The notes: generated from the letters alone by a model not told the origin. Shown: positions 1 to 9,367, numbered from the stretch's first letter. The stretch is 64,000 nt of DNA from an uncultured Clostridia bacterium (GCA_944392605.1 CALXXE010000001.1:62001-126000), one strand, 5' to 3'. Made by a program: numbers and translations.

Positions 1-984
1 TTTCCAATTTGGATGCCATAAACCTCCTGCATCTGTTCCTATTACAAACATTAACTGAGCGGCTTCTTCATCACCTATTTTTACAGTTGGTGCATAATCA
101 CTCCTAGAACCTATCGCATCTCTATGTACATCTATTATTATATCGCTAGGTGTTGTTTGTAATATATTCTCCACTGTTTTTAATGAACGTGTGTAAGAAC
201 CATTATATGCCGGATAATCATGATAATCTGTATTATGTACTACATTATAATTATATTGTTTTAAATATGTTTCTAGTTCTGTTCCAACTCTTGTTACTGT
301 AAAGTTTAAATCTGTTGTTCTAAAATTTCCTGTTGGTGTATATGGATATTTTTCACTTGAAGTATAACTTTCACAACTATGAGTATGAAATAATATTATA
401 TTCTTATTATCAATTGTAAGGTCATCTGTGTTAAACATATCTTCTGTTATTTGATAGTCTGTTTCATTTTTTATTTTCACACTTCCTATACTTGTATTAC
501 TTCCATCACTTATAGGATTTGGAGTTATTACTTCTGTTTGAACTCCTGCATTTGCCACAACATTTTTTTCATCATTTTCACTACCACCATCTTGCACATC
601 TTCTTCATTATTCTCATCTGATTTTTCTATAGTCTTACTTTTTTCAATATTTTCCATTCCTTTAATAGAACTAATCTGAGTTCCAAGCATCATTTGTAAC
701 ATACTTTCATCTTGAATTTCATCATCTTCTTTTGCTATATTTTTGTATTCATCATTCACATTTGAGATTACAGGAATTGTTTGGTCTAATGCATATAACA
801 TACTATTTCCTTCGAGGAAATTTATTTCTTTTCCTAATTTTTGAATTATATTATTGTCACTACTATTATTTTCGTTATTTTTGCCTAGTCCTTTACTCAC
901 AAAAAAAATTACTAATCCAGTCAATATAATTCCTAATAAATATTTTAATATATCTTTCATCTTTAATACTGCAACATTAAACAT
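1..984 (-). CDS. spoIIP: Stage II sporulation protein P, C-terminus cut by window edge
   Basis: SpoIIP is a peptidoglycan amidase/endopeptidase of the DMP complex (SpoIID, SpoIIM, SpoIIP) that thins septal wall and drives engulfment of the forespore. I translated the open frame reaching the left edge: 328 codons with no stop. A membrane segment lies at about residues 12-32, followed by a low-complexity Asn/Glu/Asp linker. The catalytic domain then shows the family signatures ILFHTHSCESY, with the zinc-binding His, and DVHRDAIGS, followed by GTDAGG near the edge. The start at 984 is chosen because AAGGAGAG precedes it by about 5 bases; a second ATG lies eight codons inside. The remaining C-terminus is outside the window. 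It shows that the organism sporulates. Confidence 0.93.
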   Translation of the reverse strand, partial: MFNVAVLKMKDILKYLLGIILTGLVIFFVSKGLGKNNENNSSDNNIIQKLGKEINFLEGNSMLYALDQTIPVISNVNDEYKNIAKEDDEIQDESMLQMMLGTQISSIKGMENIEKSKTIEKSDENNEEDVQDGGSENDEKNVVANAGVQTEVITPNPISDGSNTSIGSVKIKNETDYQITEDMFNTDDLTIDNKNIILFHTHSCESYTSSEKYPYTPTGNFRTTDLNFTVTRVGTELETYLKQYNYNVVHNTDYHDYPAYNGSYTRSLKTVENILQTTPSDIIIDVHRDAIGSRSDYAPTVKIGDEEAAQLMFVIGTDAGGLWHPNWK

Positions 985-1055
985 ATTTCTCTCCTTATCT
1001 TACGTTATCATATTTATATATATTCAGACATTTAAAAAATATGTTTAAACCAAAA

Positions 1056-1082
1056 AAAATTCGGTAATAATACCGAATTTTT
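1056..1082 (-). terminator. Rho-independent terminator
   Basis: A 9-bp perfect stem (AATTCGGTA / TACCGAATT, loop ATAA) is flanked by an A-run on the left and a T-run on the right, so it can work in both directions. It sits just after the stop of the small membrane-protein gene and before spoIIP. Confidence 0.8.
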
Positions 1083-1090
1083 TATTTCTT

Positions 1091-1429
1091 CTACACTTTT
1101 CTCCAGAACCAATCCAAGCTATTGTCAAGACTCTTCTTTCCTAAAGCTTTTGTCTCTATATCATCTACCCATAAATATGAGAAGAATGAAATAAATACAA
1201 ATATAAAGTCTATAACAATACATCTTGATAATGTCGTTATCATATATCTATATTCTTCAGATAAAGTAGCGACTTGTGCTACATGCATAACTAGTACTAC
1301 AAGATATGCAAACAATAAAACTGCTGCTATCATACTTTTTTTAACCTCTTGAGCTAAAAATATTAATAATACAGTTGCTGCAAGCATTAATAATAATGTT
1401 AGTGGGTTTGATATATCGAATATAAACAT
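1091..1429 (-). CDS. Small membrane protein of unknown function
   Basis: A 112-residue protein that I do not recognise. Three hydrophobic segments are visible, at about residues 10-26, 33-53 and 68-88, followed by a short charged tail rich in Lys and Trp. A GGAGGGGAG ribosome site precedes the ATG at 1429 and a strong terminator follows the stop, so it is probably a single-gene transcript. It lies between glmM and the sporulation gene spoIIP, but nothing in the sequence ties it to either process. It is a plausible integral inner-membrane protein; its function is unknown. Confidence 0.65.
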   Translation of the reverse strand: MFIFDISNPLTLLLMLAATVLLIFLAQEVKKSMIAAVLLFAYLVVLVMHVAQVATLSEEYRYMITTLSRCIVIDFIFVFISFFSYLWVDDIETKALGKKSLDNSLDWFWRKV

Positions 1430-1535
1430 TTTCTCCCCTCCGTTTTCTTTAGTTTATTTATTTTAATATAACATTAAAAATTACATTAATCAACATTTTT
1501 ACATTATTTTTATATTACATTTTGGTTACAAAGGT

Positions 1536-2900
1536 TTACTTTAATTTTTTTTCTATTAAGTTTGCTATTTCTTGTGCTTTTTTAGTTATATATTCTTGGT
1601 CTTCTCCTTCTATCATAACCCTTACTAATGGTTCTGTTCCTGAGGCCCTGATTAATACTCTTCCATTTCCCGCAAATTCTTTTTCTAATTTTTCTATTGC
1701 TTCTTTTATTTCTTCATCCTTATCATAATCATATTTTTTATTAGCATTTACTTTTGCATTTATTAATATTTGTGGATATAATTTTACAATGCTTGCAAGT
1801 TCTGAAGCTTTCTTTCCTTCTTCTAATATTGATTTTATTAACATTAGAGAAGTTAATATTCCATCTCCTGTTGGATTATAATCAAGTAAAATTACATGTC
1901 CTGATTGTTCTCCACCTAAATTAAATCCATCTTTTAACATTTCTTCTAGAACATATCTGTCTCCAACTTTTGTTTGTAATAATTCCATTCCATTATCTCT
2001 TGCATATTTATTTAATCCCAAATTACTCATTACTGTTGCAACTATTGTATCTTTATTTAATTTTCCCTTTTTTCTCAAATTTTGAGATATTATTGCAAGT
2101 AATCTATCTCCATCGATTTCATTACCTTTTTCATCAACAGCTAAACATCTATCTCCATCTCCATCATATGCAACACCTAAAGATAATCCATTTTCTACCA
2201 CATATTTTTTTAATCCATCTAAATGTGTTGAACCACAGTTGTCATTAATATTTATTCCATTTGGATGATTATTTATTATTTTATATTTTATACCTAATAC
2301 TTTAAATACTTTTTCAGCAACAACTGATGTTGCTCCATTTGCTGTATCCAATGCAACTACAAAATCATCTCTATTATATTTTGCAATCTCGTCATCGAAA
2401 TTTTTTCTAAAGAAGTATACATATTCATCTAATAAATCTAAAGCGTATTCTGAAACTCCTATTTTATCATTAACAGCTTTTAATTCATCTAATTTTCCTG
2501 ATTCCATTACTTCTTCTATTTCTTCTTCTAAACTATCTGGTATTTTCATTCCTTTATTACTAAAATATTTTATTCCATTAAATTCATAAGTATTATGTGA
2601 AGCTGAAATTACAACACTTGCATCTGCATTCAATTTTCTTGTTAAATATGCTACTGCTGGTGTTGGAATTACTCCTAATAATTTAACATTTGCTCCATAA
2701 CTTAAGAATCCTGCAACCATTGCGCTTTCTATTAATGTTCCAGAAATACGTGTATCTCTACCGATTAGAATTACAGGTGTATGGTCTGAATGTTTTGATA
2801 ACACATATGCTCCTGCTTTTGCTACTTTATAAACTAATTCTGGTGTTAATTCAGTATTTGCTATTCTTCTAATACCATCTGTTCCAAAATATTTTCTCAT
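1536..2900 (-). CDS. glmM: Phosphoglucosamine mutase GlmM
   Basis: GlmM converts glucosamine-6-phosphate to glucosamine-1-phosphate, the step before UDP-GlcNAc, and so feeds peptidoglycan and the polysaccharide cluster beside it. The 454-residue length is normal for the family. The N-terminal YFGTDGIRR, the phosphoserine loop SASHN (Ser at about 101), the metal loop DGDGDR (about 245), the sugar-binding GEQSGH (about 330) and the C-terminal phosphate-binding RASGTEP are all present. It follows the CpsB-type phosphatase gene by about 25 bases and is probably the last gene of the wzz-cpsD-cpsB-glmM transcript. The start is the ATG that gives the canonical MRKYFGTDGIR N-terminus. Confidence 0.97.
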   Translation of the reverse strand: MRKYFGTDGIRRIANTELTPELVYKVAKAGAYVLSKHSDHTPVILIGRDTRISGTLIESAMVAGFLSYGANVKLLGVIPTPAVAYLTRKLNADASVVISASHNTYEFNGIKYFSNKGMKIPDSLEEEIEEVMESGKLDELKAVNDKIGVSEYALDLLDEYVYFFRKNFDDEIAKYNRDDFVVALDTANGATSVVAEKVFKVLGIKYKIINNHPNGININDNCGSTHLDGLKKYVVENGLSLGVAYDGDGDRCLAVDEKGNEIDGDRLLAIISQNLRKKGKLNKDTIVATVMSNLGLNKYARDNGMELLQTKVGDRYVLEEMLKDGFNLGGEQSGHVILLDYNPTGDGILTSLMLIKSILEEGKKASELASIVKLYPQILINAKVNANKKYDYDKDEEIKEAIEKLEKEFAGNGRVLIRASGTEPLVRVMIEGEDQEYITKKAQEIANLIEKKLK

Positions 2901-2924
2901 AAAATTACTTCCTTCCCATAAATA

Positions 2925-3749
2925 TTATTTTTTCTTATTCTTTAGCATACCTTTTATCTTTTCTAAAGCATCATCTTTTGCAATCATAATTTTTTCTTTG
3001 AAATCTAATTTCATCATATGTGGCACATCTATATCTATTCTTTTGTTATGAATTACTAAGTTTGGATTTGTCGTTGTTAGTTCTTCTAGTTTTTTTTCTC
3101 CTATTAATGAATTTAGTTCTGATAATATTTGTGGTATTTTAGGATATATTGTATTTTGTCTATGTACATCTGAACCAAGTAAATGTATCATGTTTCCTTC
3201 AAAAAACTTTTTAACTATCATTTGTGCTTTCTGCCCATACTGCCCTATTATACTTCCATAATTTGCTTGCATTAATACACCTTTTTCTACCAAATCGTAT
3301 ACAAGCTCCGGTTCTCTTTGAACAAAACTATATCTTTCTGGATGCGCTAATATTGGAACTAACTTATATTGTTGCATTTCATATATTACATCATATAAAT
3401 TAAGTGGTTCTGCATTTAATGGTAATTCGAATAATACATAACTTGTGTCATTTATTGTTGACGCTTTTCTTTCTTCTAGTAATTTTATTATATTTTCTGA
3501 CATGTATATTTCATTTCCTAAGAATAGATTTATCTCTACATTTTTTGCTTGTAAGTTTTCATATATTGCTTTTACCCAAACTTCTCTTTCTGGTACATTT
3601 GTTTCATAATATCCTTCCATATAATGTGATGTTGAAACTATTGCATCAAACCCTACATTTTTTGCTTCTCTAATAAGATTAAATGTTTCATCTATACTTC
3701 TTGATCCATCATCTATATTTGGTAATATATGTGAATGTATGTCTATCAT
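2925..3749 (-). CDS. CpsB/YwqE-type tyrosine-protein phosphatase (PHP family)
   Basis: This 274-residue manganese-dependent phosphotyrosine phosphatase of the PHP fold removes phosphate from the partner BY-kinase encoded just upstream, setting polysaccharide chain length and export. The N-terminal metal motif DIHSHILPNIDDGS, the STSH motif (about residue 41), the HPERY motif and the late metal-binding GSDVHR are visible and typical of CpsB/CapC/YwqE. It is followed by glmM and preceded by the kinase gene with a 19-base gap, the usual Firmicutes arrangement. The lysine-rich tail after about residue 255 is longer than the minimal domain. Confidence 0.93.
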   Translation of the reverse strand: MIDIHSHILPNIDDGSRSIDETFNLIREAKNVGFDAIVSTSHYMEGYYETNVPEREVWVKAIYENLQAKNVEINLFLGNEIYMSENIIKLLEERKASTINDTSYVLFELPLNAEPLNLYDVIYEMQQYKLVPILAHPERYSFVQREPELVYDLVEKGVLMQANYGSIIGQYGQKAQMIVKKFFEGNMIHLLGSDVHRQNTIYPKIPQILSELNSLIGEKKLEELTTTNPNLVIHNKRIDIDVPHMMKLDFKEKIMIAKDDALEKIKGMLKNKKK

Positions 3750-3768
3750 TTTTTTCTCCTTTTGTCTA

Positions 3769-4782
3769 CTACTTTAATTTTTTCTTTTCTTCGTCTAAAT
3801 ATTGGTTCATTTGGCTTAATATTTCTGCTGTCTTTTCTAAAGATATCTTTTCTGCATTTTCTATTTGTATATTTCTTTTCAGTGCTTTTGGCATTTCCAA
3901 TTCTTTATCTTCTTCTGTTATATTCTTTTCTATTTTTTCATCTTCATTTACTATTCGCTCTTCTACAGTTTTCTTTTTGTTTTCCTCAAATGTATGTTCC
4001 TTTTTTTCTATCATGCTAGAAGCTCTATCATACATTTCTTTGCTAGCACGTCTTGCTGCTCTGGTTTTTGGTTTTGTTTCTGCAAGTGCAGTAGATCCAT
4101 AATAATATGATTGTTCATATTTTTTAGCATCTACTGGAACCTTGTTTACAATTATTCCTGCTATTTTTCCACCTACATTTTTGATATTTTTTATTACTCT
4201 TTTTAAATCTTCTTTTTTAGTTTCTTTGCTTGCTGTTACTATTACTGTCGAATCTACTATTCTTGTTAATATTAAAGAATCTGTTACTAATTGACTTGGT
4301 GTTCCATCAAAAATTATTATATCACATAAACTTTTTAATTTTTCCATTAAATCTGTCATTTGCTCAGAAATTAATAACTCTGATGGGTTTGGTGGAACAT
4401 TTCCAGCAGATATTACATATAAATTTTCTATTTCTGTTTCTTGTATATAATCAGCTAGATCATTTGAAGCTTCCTTTTCATCCCAATTTACTCCTGATAG
4501 ATAATTTGAAAGTCCAGGTCTTGGTGATACTCCAAATATTGAATATACCCTTCCTTTTCTCATATCAGCATCAATTAACACTACTTTTTTTCCAGCTTGT
4601 GCAAATGTTACTGCTAAATTTGATGCTACCCATGACTTTCCTTCTCCTGGTAAAGTAGATGTTATTAATATACTTTTTAATTTTCCTTTTGTTGTCATAA
4701 ATTGTATATTTGTTCTTAATGTTCTAAAAACTTCTGAAATAGGAGATTTTGGATCTAATTCTGTAACCAATTCTTTTTTCAT
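3769..4782 (-). CDS. CpsD-type tyrosine kinase (BY-kinase)
   Basis: Cytoplasmic half of a bacterial tyrosine kinase that works with the Wzz-type membrane partner encoded immediately upstream. Walker A is TLPGEGKS (residues 43-50), Walker A' is VVLIDADMRKG (about 67-77) and Walker B is IIIFDG (about 155-160). A tyrosine group, KKYEQSYYYG at about 220, resembles the autophosphorylation cluster, though it is not at the extreme C-terminus. Some 100 further residues follow, mostly Glu/Lys, with only one more Tyr near the end (NQYLDEEK). At 337 residues it is clearly longer than the usual 230-250. Its ATG overlaps the stop of the Wzz gene, indicating translational coupling. Confidence 0.92.
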   Translation of the reverse strand: MKKELVTELDPKSPISEVFRTLRTNIQFMTTKGKLKSILITSTLPGEGKSWVASNLAVTFAQAGKKVVLIDADMRKGRVYSIFGVSPRPGLSNYLSGVNWDEKEASNDLADYIQETEIENLYVISAGNVPPNPSELLISEQMTDLMEKLKSLCDIIIFDGTPSQLVTDSLILTRIVDSTVIVTASKETKKEDLKRVIKNIKNVGGKIAGIIVNKVPVDAKKYEQSYYYGSTALAETKPKTRAARRASKEMYDRASSMIEKKEHTFEENKKKTVEERIVNEDEKIEKNITEEDKELEMPKALKRNIQIENAEKISLEKTAEILSQMNQYLDEEKKKLK

Positions 4783-5492
4783 TATCTTTTTCCTCCTTTT
4801 CTCTTTTGTATCGCATTCTCATATAGTGGAATTGAAGCTAATACTGGTAATTTAAATTCTTTTTCTATATCTTCTGCTGTTTTTACAGTTGTATCTAACA
4901 TATTAGCAACTAATACATATATTACTGCCACAACTAAACCAATAAAAGCAAATATTATTACATCTTTTTCATGATTTATATTTGAAGGTGTATTTTCTGG
5001 CTCTGCTTCATCTACTACATGAACATTATTTATATTATAGATTTCAGCAACTTTTTCCGTAAATACTTTTGCTATTTCATTTGCTATATTTGCAGAATTT
5101 TCTGCGTTGTTTGTTGTTACTGATATTTCTATTACTTCAGTATCTTCTACTGAACTTACTTTTACATTATTTCTTAAACTTTCCCATGATATATCCATAC
5201 CAAGATTTGATATAACTTGACTTAATACATCTTTACTTCTAACTAACACACTATATGTTGAAACTAATTTAGAGTTTAGTGTTATATCTGTTGTTGTGAT
5301 TGAATTTGTTGTTTCTCCCCCAGAGCTTTCTGAACCTGCTAATAACAATGTTGTTGATGAACTATACATAGGTGTTGTAAAACCTACTGTATATATTACT
5401 CCTAATACTATAAATATTAATACAATTAATATTATTTGTACTTTTTTACTCCAAAAAATATTAAATAATTGTTTTAAATCTAATTCTTCCAT
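4782..5492 (-). CDS. Wzz/YveK-type chain-length determinant and kinase activator
   Basis: A 236-residue membrane protein of the Wzz family without its own kinase domain. It has an N-terminal membrane helix at about 14-36, an extracytoplasmic region that includes the pre-TM2 proline motif (EPENTPSNIN, about 167-176) and a second helix at about 180-200, followed by a cytoplasmic tail that activates the separate BY-kinase. It sets the polymer length of the exported polysaccharide. It is the first gene of a four-gene operon (wzz-cpsD-cpsB-glmM) whose promoter should lie at 5493-5570, to the left of the terminator at 5575-5602. Confidence 0.9.
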   Translation of the reverse strand: MEELDLKQLFNIFWSKKVQIILIVLIFIVLGVIYTVGFTTPMYSSSTTLLLAGSESSGGETTNSITTTDITLNSKLVSTYSVLVRSKDVLSQVISNLGMDISWESLRNNVKVSSVEDTEVIEISVTTNNAENSANIANEIAKVFTEKVAEIYNINNVHVVDEAEPENTPSNINHEKDVIIFAFIGLVVAVIYVLVANMLDTTVKTAEDIEKEFKLPVLASIPLYENAIQKRKGGKR

Positions 5493-5574
5493 TTTTCCTC
5501 CCCTATCTTTTGTATTTTACACTTTTATAGTATACATTTAACTTCATTTTTTTGCAATATTTTTAACAAAAAAA

Positions 5575-5602
5575 ATCAAGATATTAAAACTAATATCTTG
5601 AT
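5575..5602 (-). terminator. Rho-independent terminator after the DUF4143 ATPase gene
   Basis: A perfect 12-bp stem (ATCAAGATATTA / TAATATCTTGAT, loop AAAC) is followed on the minus strand by a run of eight T. It ends the DUF4143 transcript and insulates the wzz operon downstream. Confidence 0.85.
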
Positions 5603-5637
5603 AAAATTTTTTCTTACATTAGTATTTTACATGCAAA

Positions 5638-6960
5638 CTACCAAATTTCTTTTATATAATTTTCAGTATTCCAAATAGCATATAACGGTATATTTAAAAC
5701 TTTATTATCAAATTTTATATTTAACAAAGAATATCTTATAGCAAATTTAGGATCATATTCTTTCATATATACTTTAAGACTTTGAGCTTTAACATTGATT
5801 CCTGCTTTTGCTTCAACAGGTATTATTAAATTCTTATATGAAAACACAAAATCTATTTCACTTTGAAATTCGTTTGACCAATAATAAATTGTATTCACTT
5901 TTTTGATATTTCCTAATTCTTGAAGCACAAACTGTTCTGTAAGTAAACCATTGAACTCGTTATATATCGAATCTTTTTCTATTATAGTTTCATAAGGTAG
6001 CTCACAAAGAACTCTTAGTAAACCAATATCAAGTAAATATATTTTGAATGCTTTTAAATCTTCATACGCTTTCAAAGGTTGCTTATTTCCACATTTTACT
6101 CTGTTTACAACTCTTATCAGACCTGTATCTTTTAACCAATTAATAGCATTCTCGTACTCTCTTGCTCTTGCACCATTTCTTACGACACCATATATAAATT
6201 TTCTGTTTTCTTTTGCCAATTGCGATGGTATACTATTCCAAACATATTGTATTTTTGTTGCTGTACTATTATCTGTGTGTTTTGAAAAATCTCTTTCATA
6301 TGCTTCTAAAATACCTTTTTGAGTCTTCTCCACCAGTTCAAAATCTTTCTCTTCAATCCATGTTTTAACTGCTCTTGGCATTCCACCTATAACAAAATAT
6401 TTTTTTAAATAATCTTTTAATTTATCTGTTATTAAATCCGGTAATTGTTCTAAGTTATTTTTCTTTATTATATCAATTAAAATCTTCTCATCATTTGCAA
6501 TCAAAAATTCTTCAAAATCTAATGGTTGTAATTCTAGAAACTCTACTTTTCCAACCGGAAATGAAACTTGGTCATGTAAAAATACTCCAAGTAAACTTCC
6601 TGCACAACATATTGCATATTCTGGTGTTTCTTCTGCAAAATATTTTAAAGATGTAAGTGCTCTTGGCAACTCTTGAATCTCATCAAATATAATTAACGTT
6701 TTTTCAGGTTCAATTTTCTTATGATTAAGCGCTGATAAGTATTCTATAATTCTACTAGGTTCTATATTCCCTTCAAATAAGTCTGCTATATTTCCTGCAT
6801 TTTCGAAATTTATATACAAAACATCTTCAAAACATTCTTTTCCAAATTCTTGCAAAATCCATGTTTTACCAACTTGTCTTGCTCCTTTTAAAATAAGTGG
6901 CAGTCTATCTTTTTTATTTTTCCATTCTTTTAATTCGGTTATAATTTTTCTATACATCAT
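5638..6960 (-). CDS. AAA ATPase with DUF4143 domain
   Basis: A 440-residue member of the large AAA_14/DUF4143 family of P-loop ATPases with a C-terminal PD-(D/E)XK-like region. Walker A is LKGARQVGKTW (about residues 24-34) and Walker B is TLIIFDEIQELP (about 88-99). The C-terminal part has EIDFVF and PVEAKAG, the spacing expected of a restriction-type nuclease core. The family is abundant and patchily distributed in anaerobes and its biological role is unclear. Here it is a single-gene transcript inserted between wecB and the wzz operon. The start at 6960 has AAGGAG about 6 bases upstream. Three phased repeats overlap its promoter (6991-7080). Confidence 0.9.
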   Translation of the reverse strand: MMYRKIITELKEWKNKKDRLPLILKGARQVGKTWILQEFGKECFEDVLYINFENAGNIADLFEGNIEPSRIIEYLSALNHKKIEPEKTLIIFDEIQELPRALTSLKYFAEETPEYAICCAGSLLGVFLHDQVSFPVGKVEFLELQPLDFEEFLIANDEKILIDIIKKNNLEQLPDLITDKLKDYLKKYFVIGGMPRAVKTWIEEKDFELVEKTQKGILEAYERDFSKHTDNSTATKIQYVWNSIPSQLAKENRKFIYGVVRNGARAREYENAINWLKDTGLIRVVNRVKCGNKQPLKAYEDLKAFKIYLLDIGLLRVLCELPYETIIEKDSIYNEFNGLLTEQFVLQELGNIKKVNTIYYWSNEFQSEIDFVFSYKNLIIPVEAKAGINVKAQSLKVYMKEYDPKFAIRYSLLNIKFDNKVLNIPLYAIWNTENYIKEIW

Positions 6961-6990
6961 ATCAGCTCCTTTTATTAATCTATACTTAAG

Positions 6991-7080
6991 TCACATTTTC
7001 TTGATCAATATCTGTATGTCTAATCACATTTTCTTGACCAATATATTTATATTATATCACATTTTCTTGACCATATGCAA
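6991..7080 (-). promoter_or_regulatory. Three 33-bp-spaced repeats around a promoter (putative operator)
   Basis: TCACATTTTCTTGA(C/T)CA occurs three times on the plus strand, starting at 6991, 7024 and 7057, a period of exactly 33 bp (about three helical turns). On the minus strand the third copy fills the spacer of a promoter with -35 TTGCAT (7080-7075), an 18-base spacer and -10 TATAAT (7056-7051). The other two copies lie in the untranslated leader of the DUF4143 gene. The arrangement is that of a cooperative repressor site; the regulator is unknown. Confidence 0.6.
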
Positions 7081-7590
7081 ATTTTTTCAAACTTCACCTT
7101 CAATTCGTAATTTTAAAAAACATGTTAACATACAAGTATTAAAAAGCAACATTTTTTACTTATAAGTATTTAAACTTATTAGTACTATAAATTTGCTTTA
7201 AGATTTCAAATTATGAATTTAAGTATAATTTATTTATTCTTATCTTATTCATTAATAATCTAACTAGCTCATTAAAATTTGATATAACTATTTTTATTAA
7301 TACTATTTTTTAGACTTTATAATTTAGATTTTAAATTTTTGATAAAAAAATATTCATCCTCTAGCTATATGATAAGAAAAATATCATCAAACGCATAATT
7401 ATTTTAAATTCGCCATTTATATTCCACTTTCCAAAAGAAGTAGTTTTTGGTTCTAATCTCCATTGTTATAAACAATCAAACTTTTTATATTGACATTGAC
7501 AACTTACTTATTCATATTTCTTACAAAGAATTATTCTCATCTTTTCTGCTTTATCTTGAATTACTTTTATAATATAAATAATATTATATA
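7081..7590. other. Intergenic region without a recognisable gene
   Basis: Very AT-rich DNA between the DUF4143 promoter and the end of the Rpn nuclease gene. I see no convincing coding frame, RNA gene or long repeat. It may be decayed sequence at the edge of an insertion. Confidence 0.5.
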
Positions 7591-8703
7591 TTACACTTTT
7601 TGTAATTTTAATTTTTCTAATTCCTCTTTGCTTATTTTTGTAACTTCTATTATATCTTCATCTTTCATATTTTTATTTAACAAATTTTTTGCTATTTCTA
7701 TTGTTTTCTGTACAATTCCCTGGTTAATTCCTTGACTGATTCCTTGTTTAATTCCTTGTTTAACTCCTTGACTAATTCCTTCATTTACGCCATCTTCTTT
7801 ACCTTTTTTATAATTATCTTTTAAAAATTTTATAAATGTGTTTTCAAAATTTTCCATAGTTTTCTCTTCTCCTTCCATTATTATTTTTTCATATTTTATT
7901 TTTCCTTTTTCTCCTAAGTATTTTTCTATTTTCCCTGAATATTTTAAGATTAAATATAAACATTTTACTTCCTTTTTATTTAATTTCGTTTTTTCCAGTT
8001 CTTTTGTTATTTCTATAATTTCTTCTTCTGTTTTTATTTTCTCAAATGCCATTGCTAGTGATATTCCTGTTTTATCTGCTAATAGTTCTTTTATTGTATA
8101 ATTATTTGCATCTACTAAATTATATTTTGGATATTCTAGCTCTGGAAATCCATAATACTCATCTTTCTCCTGCGTTATTGTTAACGATGCATTCCATTTT
8201 TTCTTTGCTGTACTTAATACTGTCGGATATATTATTGGATATTTTCTTATTACTTTTTCTCCTAGTTCTCGACTATTTATTATAGCTAAGCAATATTCTG
8301 TTATTCTTTCTGGTTCTTTATAATCTACTGTACTTTGATGTTCTACTAATATAAATTCTTCCTTTCCTTTTATCTTATATATTATATCTGATTCTCTTAC
8401 TTTAAATCCTAAACTTGTATTAAATTTTCTATTATATTTTTCTATTTCTTCTTTTTTTATTTTATATCCCATATATTTTTCCATGAAATGGGCAAATTCC
8501 TCTTTATCATCTAATAATTCTTTAAAAACTTTATCATGATATTGGTGTTTGCCAGTATTTTTATTTTTTAACCCTTCTTTTTCTTTATCTTTTATTTCTA
8601 ATTCATATTTTTCACTTACATCTGATATAAAATTTGGTACTTCATTAATAAATGAATATTTAAAATATTCTCTTAGTGTAAATATAAATTTTATCACTAT
8701 CAT
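7591..8703 (-). CDS. Rpn family recombination-promoting nuclease / PD-(D/E)XK transposase-like protein
   Basis: Members of this family are DNA nucleases related to transposase_31, often multi-copy and mobile. The core shows HDKVFKELLDDKEEF, an Asp in SDIIYKIKG and EEFILVEHQS, matching the D...ExH/Q pattern of the family. The C-terminal quarter holds six four-residue GIxQ-type repeats, which are common in this family. The frame opens at 8715, but AAAGGAG lies inside its first codons, so the ATG at 8703 is the likely start (370 residues). The gene stands alone between AT-rich stretches within the polysaccharide locus, so it is probably an acquired insertion. Confidence 0.85.
   Translation of the reverse strand: MIVIKFIFTLREYFKYSFINEVPNFISDVSEKYELEIKDKEKEGLKNKNTGKHQYHDKVFKELLDDKEEFAHFMEKYMGYKIKKEEIEKYNRKFNTSLGFKVRESDIIYKIKGKEEFILVEHQSTVDYKEPERITEYCLAIINSRELGEKVIRKYPIIYPTVLSTAKKKWNASLTITQEKDEYYGFPELEYPKYNLVDANNYTIKELLADKTGISLAMAFEKIKTEEEIIEITKELEKTKLNKKEVKCLYLILKYSGKIEKYLGEKGKIKYEKIIMEGEEKTMENFENTFIKFLKDNYKKGKEDGVNEGISQGVKQGIKQGISQGINQGIVQKTIEIAKNLLNKNMKDEDIIEVTKISKEELEKLKLQKV
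7708..7779 (-). repeat. Six 12-bp tandem repeats encoding GIxQ units
   Basis: Six in-frame 12-bp units encode GISQ, GVKQ, GIKQ, GISQ, GINQ and GIVQ near the C-terminus of the Rpn gene. Because the period is a multiple of three, copy-number change would keep the reading frame. Confidence 0.9.
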
Positions 8704-9331
8704 TTCTCCTTTCATTATAATTTGTTTTACTTGTTAAGTCAATTTACGTTTTCAGTAAACTCACCCTCTTTTTTCTGTTTTTCTTACTTTTTCTTTGGAT
8801 TTTTACTTTTTTCTTGTTTTTTCTATAACTTTTATTTTTCTTTTTTGGAAATATTAGATAAAAAATTTGAATAAAAATAAAAAAATACAATAAAGTACGT
8901 AAATACTATTATTATATTTTAACATACAAATTAAAAAAAGTTTGTCGAAACTTGTCGGCAAACTTTTTTTATATATAAAATTTTTCCTTTTGATTATTTA
9001 TTTGAGATAATATTTTAGTTGGATTATATTCTATGATATTTAATATACAATTTATTTTCATTAGATGATGTAACATCATACTAATTAATATTGGATAATT
9101 ATATTTCTTTATGTCATGGTAAGTTGTTTATATTGTTTTTTCTGCACTATTCCATTCTATATTTTTTCATCAATACTTTTATCAATTTTTTTCAACACTT
9201 CTTTTATCCCATATCCTTCTTTTGCTTTAAAAATTTCTAAATTAATCGTACTCATTACAATATCCAAAAATATTGTCAAATATTATTCAACGTTTTTCGA
9301 CATAATTCTAGGTATTTTTACAAAACATATA
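8704..9331. other. Intergenic region with a terminator-like hairpin and a possible gene remnant
   Basis: A 12-bp hairpin (AAAAAAAGTTTG, 8933-8944, with CAAACTTTTTTT, 8959-8970) could terminate transcription in either direction. At 9157-9255 on the minus strand there is a 32-codon frame starting MSTINLEIFKAKEGYGIKEV, rich in Lys and Glu, without a good ribosome site. It looks like the decayed end of a gene rather than a functional one. Otherwise I see nothing. Confidence 0.45.
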
Positions 9332-9367
9332 AAAAGCTATATAAAACTTTACTTTAATATAGCTTTT
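9332..9367 (-). terminator. Rho-independent terminator after wecB
   Basis: An 11-bp stem (AAAAGCTATAT / ATATAGCTTTT) with a 14-base loop is followed on the minus strand by a T-run. It marks the end of the long polysaccharide operon. Confidence 0.8.

Noticed and set aside
732..1048. Plus-strand frames opposite spoIIP
   Set aside because: They are composed mainly of Phe, Leu, Tyr and Ile from the complement of an AT-rich gene and have no ribosome sites.
7708..7779. CRISPR-like or regulatory tandem repeats
   Set aside because: The repeats are 12 bp, in frame and encode the GIxQ units common in Rpn proteins. There are no spacers. I saw no CRISPR array anywhere in the window.
9157..9255. A functional 32-residue gene
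   Set aside because: No clear ribosome site and no recognisable family; more likely decayed DNA.
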